Source: Nostocoides sp. (GTDB taxonomy: Bacteria; Actinomycetota; Actinomycetes; Actinomycetales; Dermatophilaceae). Taken from it: 64,000 nt of DNA. The DNA lies in the NCBI GenBank assembly GCA_016702415.1, contig JADJEA010000024.1, positions 248,001 through 312,000 on the forward strand, read 5' to 3'. Under the pieces are notes generated by a model. It did not search any database. It worked only from the letters and a program-made list of their open reading frames with translations, and was not told the DNA's origin. Position numbers and translations under genes: made by a program. Positions 24,783 to 34,424 of the stretch are shown here, in pieces (position 1 is the stretch's first letter; each line of letters opens with the position of its first letter).

Positions 24783-26046
24783 GGGTCCTCCGCAACCGCG
24801 ACAGCACCGCCTGGGAGCCCCGAACGGCGCCCGGGTGCGCAGCCAGTTGCTCGGCACACCCCGGTTCGGCGCGAGCGAACGCGAGCAATACCCCCGCCGT
24901 GAGCATCGTCGTCACCAGGGACGATCCGCCGGAGGACACGAACGGCAGCGGGACCCCGATGATCGGCAGGAGGCCGATAACGGCCCCGATGTTGATGAAC
25001 GCCTGGATGACGATCCACGTCATCACCCCGGCCGAGGCGATGCGGACGAAAAAGTCCTCGGAGCGGATGACCAGGCGGTAGGCGGCATACGCAAACACCG
25101 CGAACAGGGCGAGCACCACGATGGCCCCGATCAGGCCGAGTTCCTCGCCGATGATGGCGAAGATGAAGTCGTTGTGCGGCTCGGAGAGCCACTGCCACTT
25201 CTCCTTGCTCGCGCCGAGGCCGATGCCGGTCAGGCCGCCGTCGGCCAAGGCGTAGCGCGCGTGCATCGGCTGGCGGCAGATGCCGTAGAAGAGGGTTTCG
25301 TTCTCGGGGTTGCACCTGTCGGGGTGGAGCCAGATGCTGATGCGCTCCATTCGGTTCGAACTGGTCAAGGTGGCAGCGGCAAGGAGGAACAGACCGCCGC
25401 CGCCGGCCATGGCGAAGTAGCGGGACGGCATACCGGCAGCGAAGAGCATGCCGGCGACGATCCCCGCCAGAACCATGGCCGTGCCGAGGTCGTGTCCGAC
25501 CATGACCAAGCCGAGGAGAAGGGCGGCCGCGGGGAAGGCGAACGGGATGCACGCCTCCTTGAACGACCCGAGAAGATGACGTTTGTGGGCCAGCACCCCG
25601 GCCCCGAAGAGCACCAGGGCGAGTTTGCCCAGCTCGGAGGGCTGGACGGTGAAGAAACGGAAGTCCAACCAGTTGCGGTTGCCATTGGTCCCGGTCCCGA
25701 GCCCGGTGAAGACGAGGCTCTGCAGGACGATCGTCGTGACGAGCGCCAGTCCGCCCAGCCGCTTCCACCGACTCACCGGAATCCGGACCGCGACGACCAT
25801 GGCGATCGTGCCGAGGAGGGCGAAGACGGCCTGGCTGATGAAGACGGTGTAGGGCGACCCGTCGTTTTCGCGAATCGAGACGATCATCGACGCCGATAGG
25901 ACCATGACCAGGCCGATGGCGACGAGGAGGGTCGTGACGCTCAGCAGGAGGTAGTACGTCGCGGTCGGGCTGTCCATCAACTGACGCAGTCGCCCGAACT
26001 GGCTGGTCTGCTGGGGTGCCGGCCGCTCGCGCACGATGGTGCTCAC
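24769..26046 (-). CDS. ftsW: Cell division protein FtsW (SEDS glycan polymerase)
   Basis: The 425-residue SEDS protein has about ten membrane helices. Family marks include FFTVQPSELGKLAL, the NDFIFAIIGEELGLIGA block and the C-terminal PFVSSGGSSLVTTM. It polymerises lipid II with FtsI at the septum. GTG 26046 lies four bases after the murD stop. A cytoplasmic C-terminal tail of about 40 residues is basic. Confidence 0.95.
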   Translation of the reverse strand: MSTIVRERPAPQQTSQFGRLRQLMDSPTATYYLLLSVTTLLVAIGLVMVLSASMIVSIRENDGSPYTVFISQAVFALLGTIAMVVAVRIPVSRWKRLGGLALVTTIVLQSLVFTGLGTGTNGNRNWLDFRFFTVQPSELGKLALVLFGAGVLAHKRHLLGSFKEACIPFAFPAAALLLGLVMVGHDLGTAMVLAGIVAGMLFAAGMPSRYFAMAGGGGLFLLAAATLTSSNRMERISIWLHPDRCNPENETLFYGICRQPMHARYALADGGLTGIGLGASKEKWQWLSEPHNDFIFAIIGEELGLIGAIVVLALFAVFAYAAYRLVIRSEDFFVRIASAGVMTWIVIQAFINIGAVIGLLPIIGVPLPFVSSGGSSLVTTMLTAGVLLAFARAEPGCAEQLAAHPGAVRGSQAVLSRLRRTRGRS

Positions 26047-26050
26047 CCGA

Positions 26051-27538
26051 TCACCCCCCGCTCGGCCGAAGGGCGCGCACCGCGTGCGCGAAGGCGTCGC
26101 CCCGGGCCTTGTAGTCGGCGAACATGTCCATGGACGCCGCCGCGGGCGCAAGCAGCACGACGTCGCCCGGGTGGGCGAGGTCCGCGGCGGCGCGCACGGC
26201 GTTGTCCATCGCACCAGTGTCGGTGTCGGAGACGTCGACGACGGGGACCTCGGGCGCGTGTCGGGCCAGGGATCGGGCGATCTGGACGCGATCTGCCCCG
26301 AGCAGGACGACGCCACGCAGGCGCGGGGCCATCTCGGCGACGAGGGGATCGATGTCGGCTCCCTTGAGGAGGCCACCGGCGATCCACACGACGCGTTCGA
26401 AGGCCCGCAACGACGCCTGGGCGGCATGCGGATTAGTTGCCTTGGAGTCGTCGACATAGCGGACCCCGGCGATCTCGGCGACCTGGGCGACACGATGGGG
26501 TTCGGGGACGAAGGCGCGCAGCCCGTCCCGGACCGCCACAGGGGGTATGCCGTACGCCCGGGCCAGCGCGGCCGCCGCCAGCGCGTTGGCGACCACATGG
26601 GGCGGGGCCGCGGCACCGTCGCGGGCGAGGTCGGCGAGGGTGCCGAGTTCGGCCGCCGACCGGCGGCGATCGTCGACGAAGGCCCGGTCGGCGAGGACGT
26701 CATCGACGACGCCGACCATCGAGGGGGCCGGCACCCCGGTCGTGAACCCGATCGCCCGCGCGCCCGCGACGACCTCGGCGTCCTCCACCATCCGGCGGGT
26801 TTGCTCGTCCGCGACGTTGTAGACGCAGGCGACCTGGGAGCGGGCATAGACCTTGGCCTTCGCCGACCAGTACTCCTCGAAGGACCCATGCCAATCGATG
26901 TGATCGGGGGCGATATTGAGGCAGGCCGAGGCCAGCGGCGAGATCGAGTGCGACCAGTGGAGTTGGAAGCTGGACAGCTCGACCGCGATGACGTCGAACG
27001 GCTCGGGGTCCATGACGGCGTCGAGGATCGGGGTGCCGACATTGCCGGCCGAGGTCGCCCGCAGCCCGGCGGCCCGCAGCATGGTCGCGAGCATCTGCAC
27101 CGTGGTCGTCTTGCCATTGGTCCCGGTGATCGTCAGCCAGGGCGCTGCGCCCGTGGCCGCCCGCATCCGCCACGCGAGTTCGACCTCCCCCCACACGGGT
27201 ATGCCGACCCCCGCCGCCGCGGCAAGCAACGGCTGATCGGGACGCCACCCGGGCGAGGTGACGACCAGGTCGACATCCCGGTCCTCGGGTAGCGCCGCCG
27301 TCGCCGCTGGCCCGGTGCGCACATCGACCTCGAGGACATCGAGGATGCGGGCCCGCTCCCAGGCGGGGCTGCCCTCCTTCGGCTGCGTGGCATCGACGAC
27401 GAGGACGTGGGCACCGCGCTCGGCGAGGGTGTCGGCGGCCGCGAACCCACTGATGCCCAACCCGGCGACCAGCACCCGCAGGCCGGCCCAGTCGGCATCG
27501 CGGTGGGTGAGGCCGGCCGGGTCGCGGCGCAGCGTCAT
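26051..27538 (-). CDS. murD: UDP-N-acetylmuramoyl-L-alanine--D-glutamate ligase MurD
   Basis: This is a Mur ligase of about 495 residues. It has the N-terminal GLGISGFAAADTL loop, the ATP P-loop TGTNGKTTT, ELSSFQLHW, NIAPDHIDWHGSFEEY and YVDDSKATNPHAA, all diagnostic of MurD. It adds D-Glu to UDP-MurNAc-L-Ala. ATG 27538 overlaps the mraY stop (ATGA). Confidence 0.95.
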   Translation of the reverse strand: MTLRRDPAGLTHRDADWAGLRVLVAGLGISGFAAADTLAERGAHVLVVDATQPKEGSPAWERARILDVLEVDVRTGPAATAALPEDRDVDLVVTSPGWRPDQPLLAAAAGVGIPVWGEVELAWRMRAATGAAPWLTITGTNGKTTTVQMLATMLRAAGLRATSAGNVGTPILDAVMDPEPFDVIAVELSSFQLHWSHSISPLASACLNIAPDHIDWHGSFEEYWSAKAKVYARSQVACVYNVADEQTRRMVEDAEVVAGARAIGFTTGVPAPSMVGVVDDVLADRAFVDDRRRSAAELGTLADLARDGAAAPPHVVANALAAAALARAYGIPPVAVRDGLRAFVPEPHRVAQVAEIAGVRYVDDSKATNPHAAQASLRAFERVVWIAGGLLKGADIDPLVAEMAPRLRGVVLLGADRVQIARSLARHAPEVPVVDVSDTDTGAMDNAVRAAADLAHPGDVVLLAPAAASMDMFADYKARGDAFAHAVRALRPSGG

Positions 27539-28620
27539 ACGATCCCCCCGACGACCCACTCGCCGTAGAAGATGCCCAGACCCAGGGCGACGAAGAGTCC
27601 GGCGATGATCCAGAACCGGATGACGATCGTCACCTCCTGCCAGCCGAGCAGTTCGAAGTGGTGCTGGAGCGGGGCCATCCGGAAGACCCGCTTGCCGGTG
27701 GCCTTGAACGAGGCGACCTGGATGATCACCGAAAGGGTGATCGTCACGAAGAGACCGCCGAGGATGACGACGAGCAACTCCGTGCGGGTCGTGATCGCCA
27801 GGCCGGCCAAGGCCCCGCCCAGGGCGAGGGAGCCGGTGTCACCCATGAAGATCTTCGCCGGCGAAGCATTCCACCAGAGGAACCCGATGCACGCCCCCAT
27901 TGCTCCGGCAGCGACCACGGCCAGGTCCAGGGAGTCTCGGACCTCGTAGCACTTGGGGGTGAGCAGGCGCTGGCAGTTCTGGTTGCTGGTCCAGATGCCG
28001 ATGAGGACGTACGCCCCGAACACCATGGTCGAGGCACCCGTGGCCAAACCGTCGAGGCCGTCGGTGAGGTTCACGCCATTGGAGGTGCCGGAGATCATCA
28101 GGTTGGCCCAGATCACGAAGAGCGCGATCCCGACCAGGGGTGGGCCGATGTGAAGGTCGACCGCCGTGTCGCGGACGAAGGAGATCGCCGTCGACGCCGG
28201 GGTCAGCCCGCCGCTGTCGGGGAAGCGCAACGCCAGCACGGCGAAAATGATGGCGACGATCGCCTGCCCCGCGAGCTTCTGCTTCGAGCGCAGGCCGAGG
28301 GAGCGCTGCCTGGAGATCTTCAGGTAGTCGTCGAGGAACCCGACCAGCCCGAGCCCGGCCATGAGGAAGAGGACGAGCAGACCGCTGATCGTGACCTGCC
28401 ACACGGTGATCGCGTGGGCCCCGAGATAGCCGATGATCGTCGCGGCGATAATGACCGTGCCGCCCATGGTCGGCGTCCCACGTTTGGTGTGATGGGAGGT
28501 CGGCCCGTCGTCCCGGATGAACTGGCCGTAGCCGCGCCGCACGAGGAATCGGATGTAGGCGGGCGTGCCGAGGAGTCCGACGACCAGGGCGACGGCCGCC
28601 GCGATGATGACGGTGGTCAC
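27535..28620 (-). CDS. mraY: Phospho-MurNAc-pentapeptide transferase MraY
   Basis: This 361-residue polytopic enzyme makes lipid I from UDP-MurNAc-pentapeptide and undecaprenyl phosphate. It has about ten helices and the conserved cytoplasmic loops GTPTMGG, FLDDYLKI, NLTDGLDGLA, FMGDTGSLALGG and PLQHHFEL. The GTG start overlaps the murF stop (GTGA). Confidence 0.96.
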   Translation of the reverse strand: MTTVIIAAAVALVVGLLGTPAYIRFLVRRGYGQFIRDDGPTSHHTKRGTPTMGGTVIIAATIIGYLGAHAITVWQVTISGLLVLFLMAGLGLVGFLDDYLKISRQRSLGLRSKQKLAGQAIVAIIFAVLALRFPDSGGLTPASTAISFVRDTAVDLHIGPPLVGIALFVIWANLMISGTSNGVNLTDGLDGLATGASTMVFGAYVLIGIWTSNQNCQRLLTPKCYEVRDSLDLAVVAAGAMGACIGFLWWNASPAKIFMGDTGSLALGGALAGLAITTRTELLVVILGGLFVTITLSVIIQVASFKATGKRVFRMAPLQHHFELLGWQEVTIVIRFWIIAGLFVALGLGIFYGEWVVGGIV

Positions 28621-30023
28621 CGGGCGTTCACCGCCTCGACCAGGCGGTCGCCCAAGAAGCGCAGTCCCGCTCCATTGCTCGACTTCACGAGCACGATGTC
28701 GCCTGGGCGCACATAGTGGGTCACGATGGCCAAGGCCTCCTCGGTTGTGGCGACCCGGTCCACCACCAGGTCCCCTCGGTCGTATGCCGCGTCGGCCCCC
28801 TCCGCGATCGCCGCGGCCGCCGCGCCGACCACGATAAGCCGTGCGACTCCACGGCGCGCGACGTCCTCACCGACGGCGCGGTGCGCCGCGTCGCTCTCCT
28901 CCCCCAGCTCGAACATCGGACCGAGCACCGCCCAGGCCCGGCGGCCACGAGCCATGACTTCGAGCGCGGCCAGAGCGGCGGCCATCGACTCGGGGTTGGC
29001 GTTGTAAGCGTCGTTGACGATGGTCACCCCGTCCGCCCGGGTCGTGACCTCCATGCGGTAGCGGCTGACGGGTCCGGCCGCGCCCAGGGCGCTGGCGATC
29101 TCGAGCAGACTCAGGCCCAGTTCTCGGGCGACGGCGACGACGGAGAGGGCGTTGGCAACCTGATGACGTCCGGAGACAGCAAGCCGGACAGGGTGTCGCT
29201 GCTCGCCCGCAACGAGGGTGAGATGGGCCCGACCGGCCTCGTCCAGGTCGACGTCGACGGCGCGCACATCCGCCCGCGGATGCTCGCCGACGAGCACGAC
29301 ACGGGCCCGGGTGCGCTCGGCCATGGCCGCGACGGCTTCGTCGTCGGCGTTGAGAACGGCGAGCCCATCCGCCGGTAGGGCCTCGACGAGTTCGCCCTTG
29401 GCCTGGGCGATCCCGGCCCGGGAGCCGAACTCGCCGACATGGGCCGATCCGACGTTGAGGACGACCCCGATACGGGGAGGTGCGATCGTCGTCAGATAGC
29501 GCACGTGCCCCGCACCCCTGGCGCCCATCTCGAGGACGAGGACCCGGGTGGTGGGGGTGATGCGGCATACGGTCAGGGGGACGCCCACCTCGGAGTTGAG
29601 GGAGCCGACGTTGGCGACCGTCTCCCCGGCGGTGGCCAGAACCTGGGCCAGCAGGTCCTTGGTGGACGTCTTCCCCGACGATCCGGTGATCCCGACGACG
29701 ACGAGATCGTCCCGCCGGGCGATCAGATCGTGCGCGAGGGCGGCGAAGGCCGCCTGGACGTCGTCGACGACAACGCACGGCAGGCCGGCGACCGGGCGCG
29801 ATGTCAGCGCGGCGACAGCTCCCGCAGCGGCCGCTGCGGGCACGAAGTCGTGTCCGTCGCGCTCGGCGCCGATCCGGGCAACGTAGAGCCCACCGGAACC
29901 GGCGTCCCGGGAGTCGGTGACGACCGGCCCGTCGACCACGAGTCGGGCCGCGCCGTCCGGGTCGAGGCCGAACACACGGCCTTCGGTCACCGCCGCGATC
30001 TCGGCCAGGGTCCGCGGGATCAT
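28617..30023 (-). CDS. murF: UDP-MurNAc-tripeptide--D-Ala-D-Ala ligase MurF
   Basis: This 468-residue Mur ligase has the P-loop GITGSSGKTSTKD, EMGARGAGHVRYL and VINDAYNANPESM-type blocks characteristic of MurF. It adds D-Ala-D-Ala to complete the cytoplasmic pentapeptide precursor. The ATG overlaps the murE stop. Confidence 0.95.
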   Translation of the reverse strand: MIPRTLAEIAAVTEGRVFGLDPDGAARLVVDGPVVTDSRDAGSGGLYVARIGAERDGHDFVPAAAAAGAVAALTSRPVAGLPCVVVDDVQAAFAALAHDLIARRDDLVVVGITGSSGKTSTKDLLAQVLATAGETVANVGSLNSEVGVPLTVCRITPTTRVLVLEMGARGAGHVRYLTTIAPPRIGVVLNVGSAHVGEFGSRAGIAQAKGELVEALPADGLAVLNADDEAVAAMAERTRARVVLVGEHPRADVRAVDVDLDEAGRAHLTLVAGEQRHPVRLAVSGRHQVANALSVVAVARELGLSLLEIASALGAAGPVSRYRMEVTTRADGVTIVNDAYNANPESMAAALAALEVMARGRRAWAVLGPMFELGEESDAAHRAVGEDVARRGVARLIVVGAAAAAIAEGADAAYDRGDLVVDRVATTEEALAIVTHYVRPGDIVLVKSSNGAGLRFLGDRLVEAVNAR

Positions 30024-31654
30024 CGTGACCCGCCCGGAGCAGCGGCCGCGAGGGCAGCCCTCAGCTCGACCCGATCGTCGAAGGGGTGGACGACGCCGGC
30101 GATCTCCTGACCGGTCTCGTGGCCCTTGCCGACGACCGCGACGACAACGCCGCGTCCGCCCAGTTCCATGGCCTCGGCGACGGCCCGGCGGATGGCGTCC
30201 CGCCGGTCCGCGGTCTCGATCAGCCTGGCGGCGGTCCCGGCGGCACGCGCCCCCTGAAGCACCGCGGCCCTGATCGCCGCGGGGTCCTCACTGCGTGGGT
30301 TGTCGTCGGTCACGACCACGACACGTGCCCCATGGGCTGCGGCGGCACCCATGGCGGCGCGCTTTCCCCGGTCTCGGTCACCACCGGCGCCAAGGACGAC
30401 GACCAGCCCCCCCGGTGCCTCAGGTCGCAGCGCCTTGAGGGCGACTTCCACCGCATCGGGGGTGTGGGCGTAGTCGACGATGCCGCGCGGCCGGTCGGCG
30501 GAGCCGGCGACCGAGACGTCTTCCATCCGCCCCGGGACGTGCGGGTCGGTGAGGATCGCGCGAGAGACGTCGTCGGCGGCATACCCAAGCTGGATGAGGG
30601 CGATGGCCGCCAGCGCCGTGTTGGCCGCGTTGAATCGACCGGGCAGGGCTGACTTCAATGTCAAGTCCACGGTTATTCTCTGTCGTCCTGAGGTGGCCGC
30701 GCGCAAGTCGGCTCCGGCGCCCGAAAGTCTGAAGGTTCCGTTGACATTCATGGCTATCCGATAGTCGGCCTCAGGCATCTCTCCCACCGTCACCACGGGA
30801 ATTCCGGCGAGCTCGGACAACCGCCGGCCCCAGTCGTCGGCGAGGTAGACGATGCCGGCGCGGGCTCGCTGCGGCGTGAACAGCGAGCTCTTGGCAGCGA
30901 AGTAGTCCTCCATCGTGCCGTGCATATCGAGGTGATCCTGGGACAAGTTTGTGAAGAGAGCGAGGTCAAAGAGGAGACCGTCGACCCGGTGGAGGGTCAA
31001 GGCGTGGCTCGAGACCTCCATGACACAGGTGGCGACCGCTCGTTCGCGCATCGTCGCGATCAACGCGTGGAGGTCGGGGGCCTCCGGCGTGGTTCGGGCA
31101 CTCCGGATCCGCTCGTTCGCCACCCGGGTCTCGACCGTGCCGATCAGTCCCGTCCGCACACCCAGCGCGGCCAGGGCACCGTCGAGGAGGTAGGCGGTCG
31201 TCGTCTTGCCATTGGTCCCGGTGACCCCGACGAGGGTCAGTCCGGCGCCGCCGTCCGTGACGGCGTTGCCATAGAGGTATGCCGAGACCTCCCCCAGCAC
31301 GGCCCGAGGGTCCGCGACCACCAGCCTGGACGCCGAGGCAGCGGCAACACCGGAGTCACCATCCACGGCGGCATCGATGAGGGCGGACCCGGCCGGATCG
31401 GTGAGGATCGCCACGGCACCACGGTCGACGGCTCCCGCCGCGAACCGCGCCCCATGCGTGTGTTCGCCCGGAAGGGCGGCATACAGGTCCCCAGGACGGA
31501 CGGTCCGCGAGTCCAGACAGACTCCGGTGACAACCGGCTCGGGCGGCGCAGACGAGGAGCCCGCGAGTGGCGGTGTGGGCAGACCGAGCCACTCGGCCAC
31601 ATCGGCCAGGGAACGAGCGGGTGGGGCCTTCGGGCGGGGACCCGCGACAGTCAC
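30020..31654 (-). CDS. murE: UDP-MurNAc-L-Ala-D-Glu--diamino acid ligase MurE
   Basis: This 544-residue ligase has the P-loop GVTGTNGKTTTAYLL, the YLDxH-like NLSQDHLDMHGTMEDYFAAK and DYAHTPDAVEVAL. The specificity loop that distinguishes meso-DAP from Lys enzymes reads DDNPRSEDP; the DNPR form is the one associated with meso-diaminopimelate, so meso-DAP is the likely substrate. GTG start two bases after the ftsI stop. Confidence 0.93.
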   Translation of the reverse strand: MTVAGPRPKAPPARSLADVAEWLGLPTPPLAGSSSAPPEPVVTGVCLDSRTVRPGDLYAALPGEHTHGARFAAGAVDRGAVAILTDPAGSALIDAAVDGDSGVAAASASRLVVADPRAVLGEVSAYLYGNAVTDGGAGLTLVGVTGTNGKTTTAYLLDGALAALGVRTGLIGTVETRVANERIRSARTTPEAPDLHALIATMRERAVATCVMEVSSHALTLHRVDGLLFDLALFTNLSQDHLDMHGTMEDYFAAKSSLFTPQRARAGIVYLADDWGRRLSELAGIPVVTVGEMPEADYRIAMNVNGTFRLSGAGADLRAATSGRQRITVDLTLKSALPGRFNAANTALAAIALIQLGYAADDVSRAILTDPHVPGRMEDVSVAGSADRPRGIVDYAHTPDAVEVALKALRPEAPGGLVVVLGAGGDRDRGKRAAMGAAAAHGARVVVVTDDNPRSEDPAAIRAAVLQGARAAGTAARLIETADRRDAIRRAVAEAMELGGRGVVVAVVGKGHETGQEIAGVVHPFDDRVELRAALAAAAPGGSR

Positions 31655-31656
31655 GG

Positions 31657-33660
31657 TCAGCCCCCGGCGGTGGACCGGCGGTCGGCGAGGACGGCGGGGT
31701 CATCGAGGCTGGGGGGCGAGTCGAGCTTGAGCGTCAGGGTCGGCGGCGTGCTGTCGAGCGGTGACGGCGGGATCTCCAAGCGGCGCAGGTCATAGTTCAT
31801 GACGTCGTGGAAGACCGGGGCGGCCAAAGCGCCACCATAGAACCCGTTGCGGGTCGGGTTCTGGATGATCACAGACACCACGAGTTCCGGGTCCTCCGCG
31901 GGGGCATAGCCGATGAAGCTCGCGGTGTACCCGGCATACCCACCGGTCCGTTGGTTGTAGCGGTAGGCAGTGCCGGTCTTTCCGGCGACGCGGTAGCCGT
32001 CGATCTTGGCCTCCGGCGCCGTGCCGTCCTTGGAGACGACGCCCTCCAACATCTGGCTGAGGTCGTTCGCGGCCTTCGACGAGATCACCCGGGTCTGCGC
32101 GGGAGACGGTGCGGCGACCATCGATCCCTTGCTGTCGGAGGTCGCATCGACCAGTGAGGGCGTGATCCGCACCCCATGGTTGGCGATCGTCTGATAGACA
32201 CTCGCCGCCTGGATCGCGACGATCGTGACGCCCTGGCCATACATGATCGTGTAGCGCTGGGAGCCGCTCCAGTCGGCCGACTTGGCGAAGAGGCCGCGCG
32301 ACTCGAACGGGAAGTCGACACCCGAGTAGGAACCGACGCCGAAGCCACGGAAGTACTTCTCGAGCGTGGCCGGGCTCAACTGCTCTCCCGCGAGAATGAT
32401 CCCGGTGTTGCTGGACTGGGCCAGCGCCCCCGCAAAGGTGAGGTATTCCGTCGGGTGCTCGTGACTGTCGGAGAAGGTCCCGTCCGACCGATGGAGCGAG
32501 TAGGGCACGATCATCGGGGTCTGTGGGGTGGCCTTGCCCTCCTCGAGAACGGCCGCCGCGGTCATGACCTTGGCGGTCGATCCCGGCTCGAAGACCTCGG
32601 TGAAGGCGAGATTGGCCAGGTTCGAGCCGGAGGTGATGTGGTTGGGGTCGAAGGTCGGATAGGACGCCACCGCCAGGAGTTTCCCGGTCTTGACCTGCTG
32701 GACGATGACGGTCCCGGACGTGGCCCCGTAGTACTGGATGGCCTGGGCGAGCCGGTTCTGGGCCTGCCACTGCAGGTCGGTGTTGATGGTCAGCCGCACG
32801 TCACGCCCGCGTTGGGCGGGTTGCTCGGTCGTCTTGCCGTTGGGCAGGCGCACGCCGTCCTGGCCGACCTCGTACCACAGGTTCCCCGCCCTGCCCAGGA
32901 GCGCGCTGTCCTCGATCGACTCGACCCCGCCCTTGCCCTTCAGGTCCACCCCGACGAAGCCGACGAGGCTCGCCGCGGTGGTCGCCTGCGGATAACGCCG
33001 GACCGAGGTCCGTTCACTGGATATCCCCGGGATCCCGAGTGCGGCGATCGTCTGCCAGGTCAGCGGGGAGATGTCCTTGGCGAGCAGGTAGTAGCGACTC
33101 TGACCGGTCATCTTGCGCGTCAGCGTGGCGACATCCTGCCCGAGCAGGGGCGAGAGGTCGGCCGCGGCCCCGGCGACCCCGACAGTGACCGTCTTCTTGC
33201 CGATCGTCTTCTTGTACTTGGTGACGGACTGCTGATCGACTCCCACGTTTCGGCGCTCGATGGTCGTCGCGAGGACGGTGCCGTCCGCGTCGAGGATGTC
33301 GCCCCGCATGGCGGGTTCGATCTCGTGGACCGTCCTGGTGCTCAGGGCGAGATTGGCCGGCGAACTGGCGTCGACGGCCTGAAGGCGCACCAGCTGCGCC
33401 CCGAAAACACTGAAGACGACCAACGAGGCGACGAGCATGGCTCGCGACCTCGGCCGCGGGTTGGCGCCGGGGATCGCGATCGCCAGACCACCGGACCGCG
33501 GCGGACGGGGCCCGCGCCCGCTGCCGTATGCCGACCGCCCCTCCCCCGCGGGTCGCTCACCGGCCGCCCCACGCACCGGGCGCGACGGCACGCCCACCCG
33601 GGTCCGGGTGGGCGGCTCGCCCGCCCGGCGGCTGGGCGGGGGGCTCGTGCGCTGGGTCAC
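31657..33660 (-). CDS. ftsI: Penicillin-binding protein 3 / FtsI septal transpeptidase
   Basis: This 667-residue class B penicillin-binding protein has a basic, Pro/Arg-rich cytoplasmic N-terminus of about 70 residues, one membrane helix (AMLVASLVVFSVFGAQLV), a dimerisation domain, and a transpeptidase domain with the active-site serine in STAK (361-364), SSN (416-418) and KTGT (561-564). It crosslinks septal peptidoglycan with FtsW. The C-terminal 40 residues after the catalytic domain are Pro/Leu-rich. Confidence 0.95.
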   Translation of the reverse strand: MTQRTSPPPSRRAGEPPTRTRVGVPSRPVRGAAGERPAGEGRSAYGSGRGPRPPRSGGLAIAIPGANPRPRSRAMLVASLVVFSVFGAQLVRLQAVDASSPANLALSTRTVHEIEPAMRGDILDADGTVLATTIERRNVGVDQQSVTKYKKTIGKKTVTVGVAGAAADLSPLLGQDVATLTRKMTGQSRYYLLAKDISPLTWQTIAALGIPGISSERTSVRRYPQATTAASLVGFVGVDLKGKGGVESIEDSALLGRAGNLWYEVGQDGVRLPNGKTTEQPAQRGRDVRLTINTDLQWQAQNRLAQAIQYYGATSGTVIVQQVKTGKLLAVASYPTFDPNHITSGSNLANLAFTEVFEPGSTAKVMTAAAVLEEGKATPQTPMIVPYSLHRSDGTFSDSHEHPTEYLTFAGALAQSSNTGIILAGEQLSPATLEKYFRGFGVGSYSGVDFPFESRGLFAKSADWSGSQRYTIMYGQGVTIVAIQAASVYQTIANHGVRITPSLVDATSDSKGSMVAAPSPAQTRVISSKAANDLSQMLEGVVSKDGTAPEAKIDGYRVAGKTGTAYRYNQRTGGYAGYTASFIGYAPAEDPELVVSVIIQNPTRNGFYGGALAAPVFHDVMNYDLRRLEIPPSPLDSTPPTLTLKLDSPPSLDDPAVLADRRSTAGG

Positions 33661-33683
33661 GCTGTGTCGTCCTTTGTCCGCGG

Positions 33684-34424
33684 TCAGGGGGTGGGCTGGG
33701 TCTTCGGGGTGGCGTCGGGGGTGGCGGCGTTCGGCGCAGCAGTGCCAGGCGTGGCAGTGTCCGGTGTCGGTGCCCCCGCACCGGAGACACCCGCCTGGCC
33801 GGCACCGGTCTGCCCGGCATCGGCCGGGCTGCTATCGGCAGCGGTCCCGGCGGCTCCGCTCGGCGTCGAACCGCCGGTGGTAGCACCACCTGCCGCCGAA
33901 CCATCCGTCGTGCCGGCCGCCCCGGGCGGGGGCAGCGTGGGCGCGGTGATGACCGGGAAGGCGTCAGCGGGCGTCGCGGCGTCTGCCTTGCCGAGCACGA
34001 TGCCGCGGGCGAGCGAGACGAAGGCCGGCGACGCGGCACTGACCATGCCCAGCGATAGTGCGCGCGAGGCGAGCGCGGCCGGCGCGCGCAGGGCGTCGAG
34101 TTCGTCGGTGAGTGCCTGCTGCTGATCGGTCAGGCGGCTGGACTCGACGACGAGACGGCTGCGGGTGTAGCTGCCCTCGGCCAGCCGCGTGTTGACGAGC
34201 AGGGTCAACAAGAGTCCGCCGACGAGCGTGGACACCATAGCGAGGGCGAACCATGCCTGGCGAGTGACATTGGTGCCGTCGACGATCCGCAGGTGCCCGC
34301 GGCCGGGTCCGGCAGGAGCGCCGATGCGCGCGCGGGTGCGGGCGAGCATGCGCGAGGAGTGGGACCGGGCGTTCAGCGCCGGCGTGGCCCCATTGCGATC
34401 GAGCTTCACGGCGGTCTGCGTCAT
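33684..34424 (-). CDS. FtsL-like divisome protein with long low-complexity tail
   Basis: The predicted product is 246 residues from ATG 34424, overlapping the rsmH stop. It has a basic N-terminus, one membrane helix (AWFALAMVSTLVGGLLLTLLV) and a short coiled coil (SSRLTDQQQALTDELDALR), as in FtsL. A roughly 95-residue tail of Ala, Gly, Pro, Thr and Ser follows. Position between rsmH and ftsI, plus topology, support an FtsL role despite low sequence conservation of that family. The tail is probably extracytoplasmic and disordered. Confidence 0.78.
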   Translation of the reverse strand: MTQTAVKLDRNGATPALNARSHSSRMLARTRARIGAPAGPGRGHLRIVDGTNVTRQAWFALAMVSTLVGGLLLTLLVNTRLAEGSYTRSRLVVESSRLTDQQQALTDELDALRAPAALASRALSLGMVSAASPAFVSLARGIVLGKADAATPADAFPVITAPTLPPPGAAGTTDGSAAGGATTGGSTPSGAAGTAADSSPADAGQTGAGQAGVSGAGAPTPDTATPGTAAPNAATPDATPKTQPTP

